From assembly GCA_045403145.1 (NCBI GenBank), contig JAXIPA010000036.1, forward strand, positions 1 through 20,539: a DNA stretch of 20,539 bases, in the 5' to 3' direction. The stretch is from JAJYKN01 sp045403145. Lineage in GTDB: Bacteria; Nitrospirota; UBA9217. Made by a program: the position numbers and the translations under genes. Below the pieces are notes generated by a model. That model saw only the letters and a list, made by a program, of their open reading frames with translations, was not told the DNA's origin and made no database searches. How positions within the stretch are numbered: the stretch's first letter is position 1; every line of letters starts with the position of its first letter. Shown here in pieces: positions 13,730 to 20,539 of the stretch.

Positions 13730-15157
13730 TTATTTTTTTCTTCGTATCAAACTCCACGTCGGGCTGTTCACGGTCATGTCCATGTCCCTGGCGAAGACCG
13801 GAAACCCGTCGAACCCGTGATAGGGTCCCGAGTAGTCCCAGGAGTGCATCTGCCGGAAGGGCACGCCGAGCTTGTGATACGTGTACTTTTCCTTGATGCC
13901 CGAGCCGACCATGTCAGGTTTGAGCCTGCGGGTGAACTCTTCCAGCTCATACAGGGTCGCGTCGTCCATGATCACGGCGCCTTCCTTCAGGTCCGGGTAA
14001 GTGCGCTTGTAGTCATCGCTGTGGCCGAACTCGTAACCCGAGGCCACCACTTCCATGCCGAGGTCCTCATAAGCACCGATGGTATGACGCGGCCGGAGGC
14101 CGCCGACGTAGAGCATCACCTTCTTGCCCTCGAGCTTCGGCTGGTACTGTTCCACCACCTTGTCCATGAGCGGTTTGTACTTCTCGATCACCGCCTCTGC
14201 GTTCTTCTGGATCTTCTCGTCGAATTTTGCGGCGATTTTTCTAATGCTGTCGTAAATCTTCGTGGGGCCGAAAAAATTGAACTCCATCCACGGGATGCCG
14301 TAGGCTTCCTCCATGTGGCGGCAGATGTAATTCATCGAGCGGTAGCAGTGGATAAGGTTCAGCTTTGCCTTGGTGGCGATGCCGATTTCGTTGATCGTCG
14401 AATCGCCGGTGTACTGGGAGATCACCCGGAGGCCCATTTCCTCAAGTATTTTGCGCGAGGCCCATGCGTCGCCGCCGATGTTGTAGTCGCCGATAAGGTT
14501 TACGTCATAGGGTGTGGACTTCTTGAGCTCGCCTTTGCCGAGCACATAGTCTCTGATGGTATCGTTCGCGATGTGATGGCCGAGGGACTGGGAGACGCCA
14601 CGGAACCCTTCGCAGCGAACCGGAACGATGGGGATGCCCATCTCCTTCGCTACCCGCTTCGAGACCGCCTCGATGTCGTCGCCGATAAGGCCTACGGGAC
14701 ATTCGGACAGGATGCCGATGCCGCGGCCGAGGGGGAAGAGCCCTCTCAATTCTTTCAGAGCAGCATCAAGGCCCTTGTCGCCGCCGTACACGATGTCTTT
14801 TTCCTGGAAGTCCGTGGTGATGTGCATGGTGCCGAAGGCGTCGATGCCGGTCTGGCCGTTATAATAATTCCTGCGCGACCACCAGGAATACTGGCCGCAG
14901 CCCACCGGACCGTGACTGACCGTAATCTGGTCTTTTACCGGGCCCCAGACCACGCCCTTCGCGCCAGCGTACGCGCAGCCCCTGACCGTCATGACGCCGG
15001 GACGGGACTTGACGTTCGACTTCACCTGGCAGGAACTGCACTGGCCCGTGGGGTCATTGGCCGCGAGATGCTTCGCCCGGTCCTTCTTAGATTTCTCCGG
15101 ATACGCATCCAGCACCTCTTCGATCATTTTTTGGGTGTCTTTGATGGTTGTGCTCAT
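13730..15157 (-). CDS. nifD: Nitrogenase molybdenum-iron protein alpha chain NifD
   Basis: A 475-residue catalytic subunit. All key residues of a Mo-nitrogenase are present: P-cluster C61 (RGCAYAGAKG), C87 (HGPVGCGQYSWW) and C153 (SECPVGLIGDD); FeMo-co ligands C271 (HCYRSMNYI) and H438 (QMHSWDYSGPYHGFDGF); substrate-channel Q190 and H194 (VSQSLGHH). The GYEFGHSDDY and GLRPRHTIGAYEDLGMEVV blocks also fit Mo-type NifD and not VnfD or AnfD. The ATG at 15157 has GGGAGA upstream. It follows nifH after a 130-base gap filled with repeats. Confidence 0.97.
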   Translation of the reverse strand: MSTTIKDTQKMIEEVLDAYPEKSKKDRAKHLAANDPTGQCSSCQVKSNVKSRPGVMTVRGCAYAGAKGVVWGPVKDQITVSHGPVGCGQYSWWSRRNYYNGQTGIDAFGTMHITTDFQEKDIVYGGDKGLDAALKELRGLFPLGRGIGILSECPVGLIGDDIEAVSKRVAKEMGIPIVPVRCEGFRGVSQSLGHHIANDTIRDYVLGKGELKKSTPYDVNLIGDYNIGGDAWASRKILEEMGLRVISQYTGDSTINEIGIATKAKLNLIHCYRSMNYICRHMEEAYGIPWMEFNFFGPTKIYDSIRKIAAKFDEKIQKNAEAVIEKYKPLMDKVVEQYQPKLEGKKVMLYVGGLRPRHTIGAYEDLGMEVVASGYEFGHSDDYKRTYPDLKEGAVIMDDATLYELEEFTRRLKPDMVGSGIKEKYTYHKLGVPFRQMHSWDYSGPYHGFDGFPVFARDMDMTVNSPTWSLIRRKK

Positions 15158-15172
15158 GACATCTCCCTTTCA

Positions 15173-15283
15173 CGCAGGCTAAAGCCTGCGGCTACCTCCC
15201 GCGACAATCCTCTCCCCTCAAGGGGAGAGGACAAGGTGAGGGGTGGTTCAAAGTTCCGCAATCTGCATTCCGCATTCCGCAAT
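15173..15283. repeat. Repeat mosaic between nifH and nifD
   Basis: Three units are stacked: palindrome CGCAGGCT-AA-AGCCTGCG (15173-15190); hairpin CCTCTCCCCT/AGGGGAGAGG (15209-15230); and ATTCCGCA/ATCTGCA copies ending at 15283, four bases from the nifH stop. The bases around that end (CCGCAATCGAAT) are the same as those at the nifI2 end. The stems could act as an RNA processing or stabilising structure after nifH. Confidence 0.85.
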
Positions 15284-15287
15284 CGAA

Positions 15288-16127
15288 TTACGCCACTGCT
15301 TCACTCTCCATGATGCCGAAATCCATAAGCAGCTGCTCCAGCTCATCCATTGAAATGGGAGTAGGTATAACCAGGTCTCTGTTGTCCGCAATCTTCTTTG
15401 CGAGTATCCTGTATTCTTCGGCCTGAGGGTGTTCCGGCGAGTATTCGATGACGGTCATCCTTCTCAGTTCGGCCCGCTGTACCTGGTTGTCCCTCGGCAC
15501 AAAATGTATCAACTGTGTCCCAAGTTTTCTCGCGAGTTCTGAAATCAATTCGTATTCCTTGTCTGTTTTTCTGCTGTTGCAGATGAGGCCGCCCAGCCGC
15601 ACGCCGCCGCTGTGCGCATATTTAAGGATGCCTCGTGAGATATTATTTGCGGCATACATGGCCATCATCTCACCGGAGGTCACGATATAGATCTCTTTTG
15701 CCTTGCCCTCTCTCATCGGCATGGCAAAGCCGCCGCAGACAACGTCGCCGAGCACATCGTAAAAGACGAAATCGGTGTCCGCATCATATGCCCCGTTTTC
15801 TTCAAGGAAGTTTATGGCGGTTATAACCCCGCGGCCCGCGCACCCGACTCCCGGCTCAGGACCTCCCGACTCCGCGCACCTGATGCCGTTGAAGCCGGTC
15901 AAAAGCACTTCATTCACTTCAAGGTCTTCCACGGTGCCGCGTTCCCTTGCGAGGTCCATCACCGTCGTCTGCGCCTTTGCGTGCAGTATGAGCCTCGTTG
16001 CGTCTGCTTTAGGATCACAGCCCACGATCATGCATTTGTATCCTGCCTGCGAGAGGCCGGCAACTGTATTCTGCGTTGTTGTTGATTTACCGATACCGCC
16101 CTTTCCGTAAACTGCGATCTGTCTCAT
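15288..16127 (-). CDS. nifH: Nitrogenase iron protein NifH (dinitrogenase reductase)
   Basis: The 279-residue ATP-dependent reductase donates electrons to NifDK. Seen: P-loop GKGGIGKST (8-16), GCDPKADATRL (36-46), the 4Fe-4S ligands C96 (GVGCAGRG) and C131 (GDVVCGGFAMP), switch II DVLGDVV (124-130), and R99, the site that DraT ADP-ribosylates in organisms that have it. DraT is not in the window; control here is more likely through NifI1/NifI2. The start at 16127 has an ideal AAGGAGG. It is first in the operon, about 110 bases downstream of a sigma-54 promoter start site. Confidence 0.98.
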   Translation of the reverse strand: MRQIAVYGKGGIGKSTTTQNTVAGLSQAGYKCMIVGCDPKADATRLILHAKAQTTVMDLARERGTVEDLEVNEVLLTGFNGIRCAESGGPEPGVGCAGRGVITAINFLEENGAYDADTDFVFYDVLGDVVCGGFAMPMREGKAKEIYIVTSGEMMAMYAANNISRGILKYAHSGGVRLGGLICNSRKTDKEYELISELARKLGTQLIHFVPRDNQVQRAELRRMTVIEYSPEHPQAEEYRILAKKIADNRDLVIPTPISMDELEQLLMDFGIMESEAVA

Positions 16128-16172
16128 TATGTTCCTCCTTAATACTGACTGGTTTAATTTTCGCCTTTAACA

Positions 16173-16224
16173 GGCAGGACGCCGTCGAGCGGTTAATCGT
16201 ACCGGACTTTTATCGAATCCTGCC
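16173..16224 (-). other. Potential structured leader of nifH mRNA
   Basis: GGCAGGA (16173-16179) and TCCTGCC (16218-16224) can pair and enclose about 38 bases, which contain a smaller CGGT/ACCG stem. The structure would lie 45-100 bases upstream of the nifH start, inside the predicted sigma-54 transcript. There is no T-run, so a simple terminator is unlikely. A regulatory role is possible; an ANTAR-type hexaloop hairpin pair was looked for and not clearly seen. Confidence 0.35.
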
Positions 16225-16248
16225 GACTGCGTTCCTTGCCATGCTTAT

Positions 16249-16264
16249 AGCAAGGCCCGTGCCA
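16249..16264 (-). promoter_or_regulatory. Sigma-54 promoter of the nifH operon
   Basis: The minus strand reads TGGCACGGGCCTTGCT, a full match to TGGCAC-N5-TTGC with GG and GC exactly 10 bases apart. Transcription would begin near 16238. It is the expected RpoN-dependent promoter for nifHDK-EN-X-I1-I2-fdxB. Confidence 0.88.
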
Positions 16265-16368
16265 ACTGCGGACCGTGGGCACGCTTCGAGTAATATGTTG
16301 TTTTCATACCGATCTTATGGATGCGGGCTGTTGCTCGAGACGAGAGCGGAGAGTTCACGAAAGACTTG

Positions 16369-16385
16369 TTTTAGGCACGTGATCA
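16369..16385. promoter_or_regulatory. Candidate enhancer site (copy 2) for the nifH sigma-54 promoter
   Basis: TTTTAGGCACGTGATCA matches 14 of 17 bases at 313-329, with the first 9 identical. It lies about 114 bases upstream of the -24 GG of the nifH promoter. A classical NifA site (TGT-N10-ACA) was not found in this upstream region, so this may be the binding site of the activator used by this organism. Confidence 0.55.
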
Positions 16386-16412
16386 GAACATAGGCAGAAA
16401 GTGTGCCATCGC

Positions 16413-16441
16413 TTGACAAACTTCCGTCCAGTCGTTATGCT
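16413..16441 (+). promoter_or_regulatory. Sigma-70 promoter of the outer-membrane protein gene
   Basis: TTGACA (16413-16418) and TATGCT (16436-16441) are separated by exactly 17 bases. Transcription from here excludes the long in-frame extension to 16403 and supports the start at 16517. The rest of the 389-base gap between nifH and this gene holds the nifH promoter and enhancer candidate and no credible gene. Confidence 0.65.
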
Positions 16442-16516
16442 TTTTTTAAGGCGAACGAACGCGTCCCGGATGCCCGACGCGGACGCGCCATGCTTCCCGA
16501 TCAGAATGAGGACCTC

Positions 16517-17530
16517 ATGAAAAGAGCTTTTGTCTTCCCACTCCTGCTCCTGGCCGCACTCTCCGTGCCTCCCCGCGCTTTGGCCGCCGGTACAACGAAT
16601 ACTGACGACGCAATTCATGTGTCCCTCGGCATGCGAGGCTGGCTATCCCAGGCCGACGCAAAATGGCAGATATCGTTTCCCCATGTCACTGGAGCGGGCC
16701 AGGCAGGTAAAATAGAATCAGAGCTGAACTTCGACAATATCGACAGTCCCGTGGTCATGATAACGGGCGGCGTGGGAATAGGCCCCTACTTTTCCCTGGA
16801 AGGATTATTGGGGAGAGGCTCGATCGGTGACGGGAGGAGCACCGACACCGATAGATTTTTGCCGAACTCAGGGAGCGGTCTTGAATTCTCTCAATCTGCA
16901 AGCAACCTTGACGGCGATGTAAAATTAGGAGAGCTCAATTTCTACTATAACAACCATCGGTTCACCGGAAAACGAGGCGGCCCCTGGGGCGCGGTATTCG
17001 GTTACTCATATTATCAGGACGAACTTCACATGACCCATGGCGTGCAGACCGTTTCCGTAACTTTTGACGGCGTCTCGTTCCCGCCGCTCGGCCCCTTCCC
17101 GCCTACGCAGGTGCTCAATTCCGATTTTCGCTTTACCTGGAATACGATCAAACTCGGGGTACTGCCCCAACTGGAAGTGACGGACCGGCTGTCGATTACG
17201 GGAATGTTTGCATTCTATCCGTATGTAAACTATCGAGGTGAAGGATACTGGAACCTGCGTGCGGGGAGCGGCCGAAACGCCTTCCGCCCCCAGTCGCCGA
17301 ACTTCATTCAGAAATCCACCAGGGGATATGGGTACGAAGCGACGCTCGGTGTGGTGTATGCCATTTACGAAAATGTGGACCTGTCGGCGGGGTATCGGTA
17401 TTTTTCTCTTCGCGCAATCGACGGGATCGATACGGTGTACTTCGCGGACGGATCGACGGCGGATTCAACGCTGGACTGGGCCACGGTCACCCGTCACGGC
17501 ATGTATGCGGAAGTGATGTACAGATTTTAA
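16517..17530 (+). CDS. Outer-membrane beta-barrel protein, function unknown
   Basis: A 337-residue exported protein with a clear signal peptide (MKRAFVFPLLLLAALSVPPR, then ALA as cleavage motif before AGTTN). The mature part alternates hydrophobic and polar residues in short strands, is rich in Gly, Tyr and Asn, and ends in MYRF, a C-terminal Phe expected for Bam-dependent barrels. Blocks such as ITGGVGIGPYFSLEGLLGRG and ELNFYYN recall omptin-like barrels only weakly, and no omptin active site was identified. The ATG at 16517 has GAGG 5 bases upstream and its own sigma-70 promoter. It diverges from nifH and converges on gspN. Confidence 0.75.
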   Translation: MKRAFVFPLLLLAALSVPPRALAAGTTNTDDAIHVSLGMRGWLSQADAKWQISFPHVTGAGQAGKIESELNFDNIDSPVVMITGGVGIGPYFSLEGLLGRGSIGDGRSTDTDRFLPNSGSGLEFSQSASNLDGDVKLGELNFYYNNHRFTGKRGGPWGAVFGYSYYQDELHMTHGVQTVSVTFDGVSFPPLGPFPPTQVLNSDFRFTWNTIKLGVLPQLEVTDRLSITGMFAFYPYVNYRGEGYWNLRAGSGRNAFRPQSPNFIQKSTRGYGYEATLGVVYAIYENVDLSAGYRYFSLRAIDGIDTVYFADGSTADSTLDWATVTRHGMYAEVMYRF

Positions 17531-17542
17531 CAGGGAGGAAAC

Positions 17543-18373
17543 CTAAAGCCTCGGCAGGGGCTCCGACAGCGTACCGCCCAGGCTGAAGAGGTAAAAACCC
17601 TCCGCGTCCTTGTTCTTGAGCAGCGACAGCATGTCCGCTTGCTCGCGCGCCAGCCGCTCCGAGGGTTTGAGCTTCACCGTAAGGTTGAGCGTTCCGCGCT
17701 CTCGCAAGACCAAGTCGCCAAGGCAGCGGACCTTCAACTCCTTGCCGTCGAGCTCAAGCTTCCGGATCGTCAAGCGGTCTCCCTTGATGTCCACGTCGAT
17801 CCAGCACTGGTCGAAATCAAGGTCCGGAATGGGAAAGCCCTTGATCTTGAGCTCCCGGGAGGTCAACCCTTTGAGCCACAGCTTCCCCTTGCCCGCGTCT
17901 CCGGTCATCTCGATATTTCCGCCGAGTTTGCCCGAAAGCTTAAGCCCGAGATCCTTCAGAAGCGAATAGGACCCGATGTCAAGTCCGTCGGCGTCAAGCA
18001 GCACATTCTGTCGCCCCGGACTCTGCCGCGCCTTCACCAGAAGGTCCCCGCCGTAGGCCTTCGCCTTCAGGTCCACCGTGAGCTGACCTCGCAGCAGGCC
18101 GAAGAGCGATACCGTGCTCCTGATTGACGGGCTCTCGAACAGTACCCTGCCGTTCCGGTCCGAAACGACCACATCGGCAAGCACAAAGCGGTTGAAAAAA
18201 AGCGGCGAGATGCGGGCAACGGACAACTCCAGCGCCGTGCGCCGGCGTACTTCGGACACCAGCTTTGCCTTGACCCGGTCAAAGGGAAAGAGCAGGAGGA
18301 GGAAAACGAAGAACGCCGCCGCAAAGTATGCGGCGAGAGACAGACGTCGGATGAGCAGTTTTTTGTCGATCAT
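17543..18373 (-). CDS. gspN: Type II secretion system protein GspN
   Basis: A 276-residue protein with one N-terminal membrane helix (about residues 12-30, AAYFAAAFFVFLLLLF) and a large periplasmic part of beta-rich repeats (SVARISPLFFNRFVLADVVV, VDLKAKAYGGDL, GGNIEMTGD, LNLTVKLKPSERL). This fits the AsmA-like GspN of delta-type T2SS. GspN is an accessory of the inner-membrane platform and absent from many systems. It starts 3 bases after the gspM stop, so it is translated from the same message, and is the last gene of the operon here. Confidence 0.82.
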   Translation of the reverse strand: MIDKKLLIRRLSLAAYFAAAFFVFLLLLFPFDRVKAKLVSEVRRRTALELSVARISPLFFNRFVLADVVVSDRNGRVLFESPSIRSTVSLFGLLRGQLTVDLKAKAYGGDLLVKARQSPGRQNVLLDADGLDIGSYSLLKDLGLKLSGKLGGNIEMTGDAGKGKLWLKGLTSRELKIKGFPIPDLDFDQCWIDVDIKGDRLTIRKLELDGKELKVRCLGDLVLRERGTLNLTVKLKPSERLAREQADMLSLLKNKDAEGFYLFSLGGTLSEPLPRL

Positions 18374-18376
18374 GAC

Positions 18377-18877
18377 TTAGCCGGCGCTCGAGACGAGGAT
18401 CGTCGCGTTCAGGAGTTTGGGATTGTCGTACCGCGGCTTGAACTGCAACTTCCGTATCCGCAAGGCTTCCTTTTCGAGCAGAAAAACATAATTCACGACG
18501 TCGTAGAGCGTGATATTATCAAGCTTGACCTCGACGATGCTCTCCTTGAAGCCCTCGGTCTGCACGCCCGCCTGCGGCTTGAGCGAAACGATCTTGCCGC
18601 CCAGGTTCGCCCGCTTGGTGATGTTCTCGATTTCCGTGAGCAGCGGCCCGCGTTTCGCCGCTGCGGCCTGGGCCTCCCGAAGCCGCTGCTGGATCTCCAG
18701 GTACTCCGTTTTGAGCACCTTCATCTCCGCGAGGTCTTTTTCCTTCCGCGGGAGCAACTCCCTCTTACGGGACAGGTCCGAGACGAACGGCGCCAGCGCG
18801 TACACGTAGAGCAGAATAAGCGCCGCCGCAACGCCGCCGAAGATGAGCACTTTTTTGTCTCTTGGTTCAAGTTTCAA
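18377..18877 (-). CDS. gspM: Type II secretion system inner-membrane protein GspM
   Basis: A 166-residue bitopic protein: short basic N-terminus, membrane helix (about 12-30), a charged coiled coil (about 35-85, rich in Lys, Glu, Leu and Ala) and a small ferredoxin-like periplasmic domain ending in NATILVSSAG. GspM partners GspL in the assembly platform. The start appears to be TTG at 18877, preceded by AGGGGTG; a TAG lies in frame just upstream and no ATG is available before the membrane helix. The GxxExxY element is inserted 20 bases upstream, which may have altered the natural 5' end. GspN follows directly. Confidence 0.8.
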   Translation of the reverse strand: MKLEPRDKKVLIFGGVAAALILLYVYALAPFVSDLSRKRELLPRKEKDLAEMKVLKTEYLEIQQRLREAQAAAAKRGPLLTEIENITKRANLGGKIVSLKPQAGVQTEGFKESIVEVKLDNITLYDVVNYVFLLEKEALRIRKLQFKPRYDNPKLLNATILVSSAG

Positions 18878-18896
18878 GCAACACCCCTACAATTGG

Positions 18897-19348
18897 AACC
18901 ACAGATGAACACAGATGGACACAGGTTAAACCACAAGTCGTTCGAATTCTAATTTCGGCCTGGAGAAGTTTATGAGCAACCCGACGCGAATACCCGAAAT
19001 CTTTAAATAGTTCAGCAATTGCGCTCGATGGACATCTTCAAGTTTCTCAACGGATTTGACTTCTACTATGACGCTCTCTTCAACGATCATGTCTGCATAA
19101 TAGATACCGACTTCTTTTTCTCGGTAGACAACTTTGAATTCTTGCTGGGCTGAAACCTTTTTCCTTTTTAACTCCAAATCCCAAACCAGTGCGTTACCAT
19201 AGACTTTCTCCAGCAAACCACATCCCAACGCATTGTGAACTTTAAATGCCGAATCTATAATGTCCCTCGTTAAATCTTTATACAGAAATTCCTTTTCCTG
19301 ATTCATCGTCTTTATCTTTACCGTGTCCATCTGTGTTCATCTGTGGTT
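18897..19348. mobile_element. Element with 26-bp perfect terminal inverted repeats carrying a GxxExxY gene
   Basis: AACCACAGATGAACACAGAT and six more bases (18897-18922) recur in perfect inverted orientation at 19323-19348, and the 452-base unit between contains one gene. It lies between gspL and gspM, which are normally adjacent. The interior is poorer in G and C than its neighbours. No transposase is present, so movement in trans or by recombination would be needed. The class of CACAGATGAACACAG repeat is widespread in bacterial genomes. Confidence 0.75.
18926..19330 (-). CDS. GxxExxY-family protein (putative PD-(D/E)xK nuclease-like)
   Basis: A 134-residue protein with the family signature GLLEKVY, followed by EFKVVYREKEVGIYYADMIV and VIVEVKSVEKLEDVHRAQL. 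The D-M-I-V and E-V-K residues look like the D...ExK core of the PD-(D/E)xK nuclease fold. The C-terminus reads GLLINFSRPKLEFERLVV, typical of the family. Biological function is unknown. The first ATG (19330) lies inside the terminal inverted repeat; a second ATG at 19306 (MNQEKEFLYKDLT) is equally possible, and neither has a good ribosome site. The gene is a passenger in the T2SS operon and not part of it. Confidence 0.82.
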   Translation of the reverse strand: MDTVKIKTMNQEKEFLYKDLTRDIIDSAFKVHNALGCGLLEKVYGNALVWDLELKRKKVSAQQEFKVVYREKEVGIYYADMIVEESVIVEVKSVEKLEDVHRAQLLNYLKISGIRVGLLINFSRPKLEFERLVV

Positions 19349-19366
19349 AAATGAATTCTCCGTGGC

Positions 19367-20539
19367 TCACATCGCCTGTTTCAGCTTGAGCTCGAACCGG
19401 AACTTCACCTTGTTGTCCACGCCCATTCTCGTGTCCAGGACGGCAACCTCGGCAAAAGAATCGGCCTTCTGAAGCTCGGCCTTTATCTTGTCCACGGACT
19501 CGAAAGAGGCCGCCTCGCCGGCAAGCTTCAAGCGGTCGCCCTCAAGGATAAATTCCTGAAAACTGACGCGCACCTCTTTCGGCACCCCCTCGGTCACCGC
19601 GTTCATCGCGTCGAGGGCCGATGATCCCGAGCCGAGAACGCCGAACTTCTTCTTCGACTCGTCGAGCCTCGTCCGGAGCTGCCGAACGGGATCGGCGACG
19701 GTCTTGGCGTCCGGGACCGCCTGGCGGTAGAGCTCCCTGATCTCCCGGTCCAGTTTGCTGTAATTGGACTGGACAAGATAATACTTCACGCCGATGTTCA
19801 CCGCAGCGAATAAAGCAACCGCCGCGCCGGCGATGATGAGCGTGCGCCTCTGTTTTTGCATGCCGACATCCGCGGCCCGATAGGCGAACTCCCCTTTGCG
19901 GAAGTTCACCTGCTCGCACAGGGCAAGGCCGAGGCTTACGGCGTCTTCCGCCTTCCCGCCGCTGAAGTCAGGCGTTATCTGTTCAACGGTAAGACCCAGT
20001 TCGGTAAGTTCGTCGCGGAGAGGGCTGTTTTCGGAAAGAAGAACGGCCTTTTCAATCTGAATGGAATGCTCGATCTCAATCGCCTTAAGCGTATGCCGGA
20101 TGCCGCCGGTGGTTTGCAACGCTGAAAAGCTCCGGCAGGCCATCACCGCATTTCCATCCTTCACGCAGAGGTCACGCCCATCGAAAAGAACGGCGACGCC
20201 CTCAACGGGAATCGTCTTCGCAATGCACAAGAGCCCGATGTAGGATGGAGCCACAACCTGCGGGTCCACGCCCCCGGCTGCAAGAAGGTCGATGTGCTGG
20301 CGAAGGACCGTTTTCGGGAGCATGATGCCGACTACCGGGGTTTCCGTCTTTTTCCCGGCACCTGCTTCGGCGCGGTCCGGGACGATATGGTCGAGCACCA
20401 CGTCATCGAGAGAAAAGGGCAGGCTGTCTTCCAGCTCAAAGGGCAGGGCCTTTTCCACGCGCTTGCGGTCGCCGAAGGGGAACGTTGCGGCGCGCTGGCT
20501 GAACTGATTGCCCGGGATGGACGTGACGATGCGCGCGCG
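19367..20539 (-). CDS. gspL: Type II secretion system protein GspL (5' end outside window)
   Basis: The frame is open to the right edge, giving 390 visible residues. The first visible residues are RARIVTSIPGNQFSQRAATF, then a block containing ALPFELEDSLPF, both typical of the PilM/GspL actin-like cytoplasmic domain. A membrane helix follows (TLIIAGAAVALFAAVNIGV) and then a periplasmic coiled coil and ferredoxin-like domain (VRVSFQEFILEGDRLKLAGE) as in PilN/GspL. It anchors the T2SS ATPase GspE to the inner membrane. A GTG at 20458 is not the start, because conserved sequence lies upstream of it. gspM follows, separated by the GxxExxY element. Confidence 0.85.
   Translation of the reverse strand, partial: RARIVTSIPGNQFSQRAATFPFGDRKRVEKALPFELEDSLPFSLDDVVLDHIVPDRAEAGAGKKTETPVVGIMLPKTVLRQHIDLLAAGGVDPQVVAPSYIGLLCIAKTIPVEGVAVLFDGRDLCVKDGNAVMACRSFSALQTTGGIRHTLKAIEIEHSIQIEKAVLLSENSPLRDELTELGLTVEQITPDFSGGKAEDAVSLGLALCEQVNFRKGEFAYRAADVGMQKQRRTLIIAGAAVALFAAVNIGVKYYLVQSNYSKLDREIRELYRQAVPDAKTVADPVRQLRTRLDESKKKFGVLGSGSSALDAMNAVTEGVPKEVRVSFQEFILEGDRLKLAGEAASFESVDKIKAELQKADSFAEVAVLDTRMGVDNKVKFRFELKLKQAM

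Noticed and set aside
13709..15313. 534-codon open frame on the plus strand opposite nifD
   Set aside because: It is the antisense shadow of nifD, caused by high GC content and codon bias; the minus strand carries all the conserved nitrogenase residues.
16128..16402. Classical NifA sites (TGT-N10-ACA) upstream of nifH
   Set aside because: Every TGT in the region was checked and none has ACA at the right spacing.
1..20539. tRNA or rRNA genes
   Set aside because: No cloverleaf with a TTCRA-type arm or rRNA-like conserved stretch was recognised anywhere in the window.

Overview
The window is about 20.5 kb of fairly GC-rich bacterial DNA built around a molybdenum nitrogenase (nif) locus, flanked on the right by part of a type II secretion (T2SS) operon. 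NifI1/NifI2-type regulators, a fused NifEN scaffold, no uptake of the P-II pair between nifH and nifD, and a Gsp operon with many short dispersed repeats suggest an anaerobic or facultative Gram-negative lineage such as Nitrospirota or Desulfobacterota/Geobacter-like bacteria. This phylum-level placement is inference only.

Layout. The left edge (1-66, minus) holds the first codons of an exported protein behind a sigma-54 promoter. Positions 351-4676 (minus) form one block in transcription order nifB, hesA-like, a 54-residue membrane protein, modA, modB, modC, apparently driven by a sigma-54 promoter at 4721-4735. A divergent NmrA-like oxidoreductase gene (5020-5919, plus) ends in a clear terminator and converges on an alpha/beta hydrolase gene (6003-6791, minus). 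Positions 6906-16127 (minus) form the main operon in transcription order nifH, nifD, nifK, nifEN (fused), nifX, nifI1, nifI2, fdxB, GNAT acetyltransferase, with a sigma-54 promoter at 16249-16264. A divergent outer-membrane beta-barrel gene (16517-17530, plus) has a sigma-70 promoter. The right end (minus) has gspL (cut by the window edge), a GxxExxY gene inside an inverted-repeat element, gspM and gspN.

How it works together. ModABC imports molybdate. NifB makes the 8Fe-9S-C core, NifEN and NifX mature and carry the cofactor, NifDK is the catalytic protein and NifH its ATP-driven reductase. FdxB can supply electrons, and NifI1/NifI2 allow rapid post-translational switch-off. nifS, nifU, nifV, nifA and the rest of the Gsp machinery are not in the window.

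Most striking non-coding signals: (i) a 17-bp motif placed about 115 bp upstream of both the nifH and the left-edge sigma-54 promoters, a likely shared enhancer site; (ii) dispersed repeats that begin within a few bases of the stop codon of nearly every gene in the nifH operon, and one copy that forms the linker of the NifE-NifN fusion.
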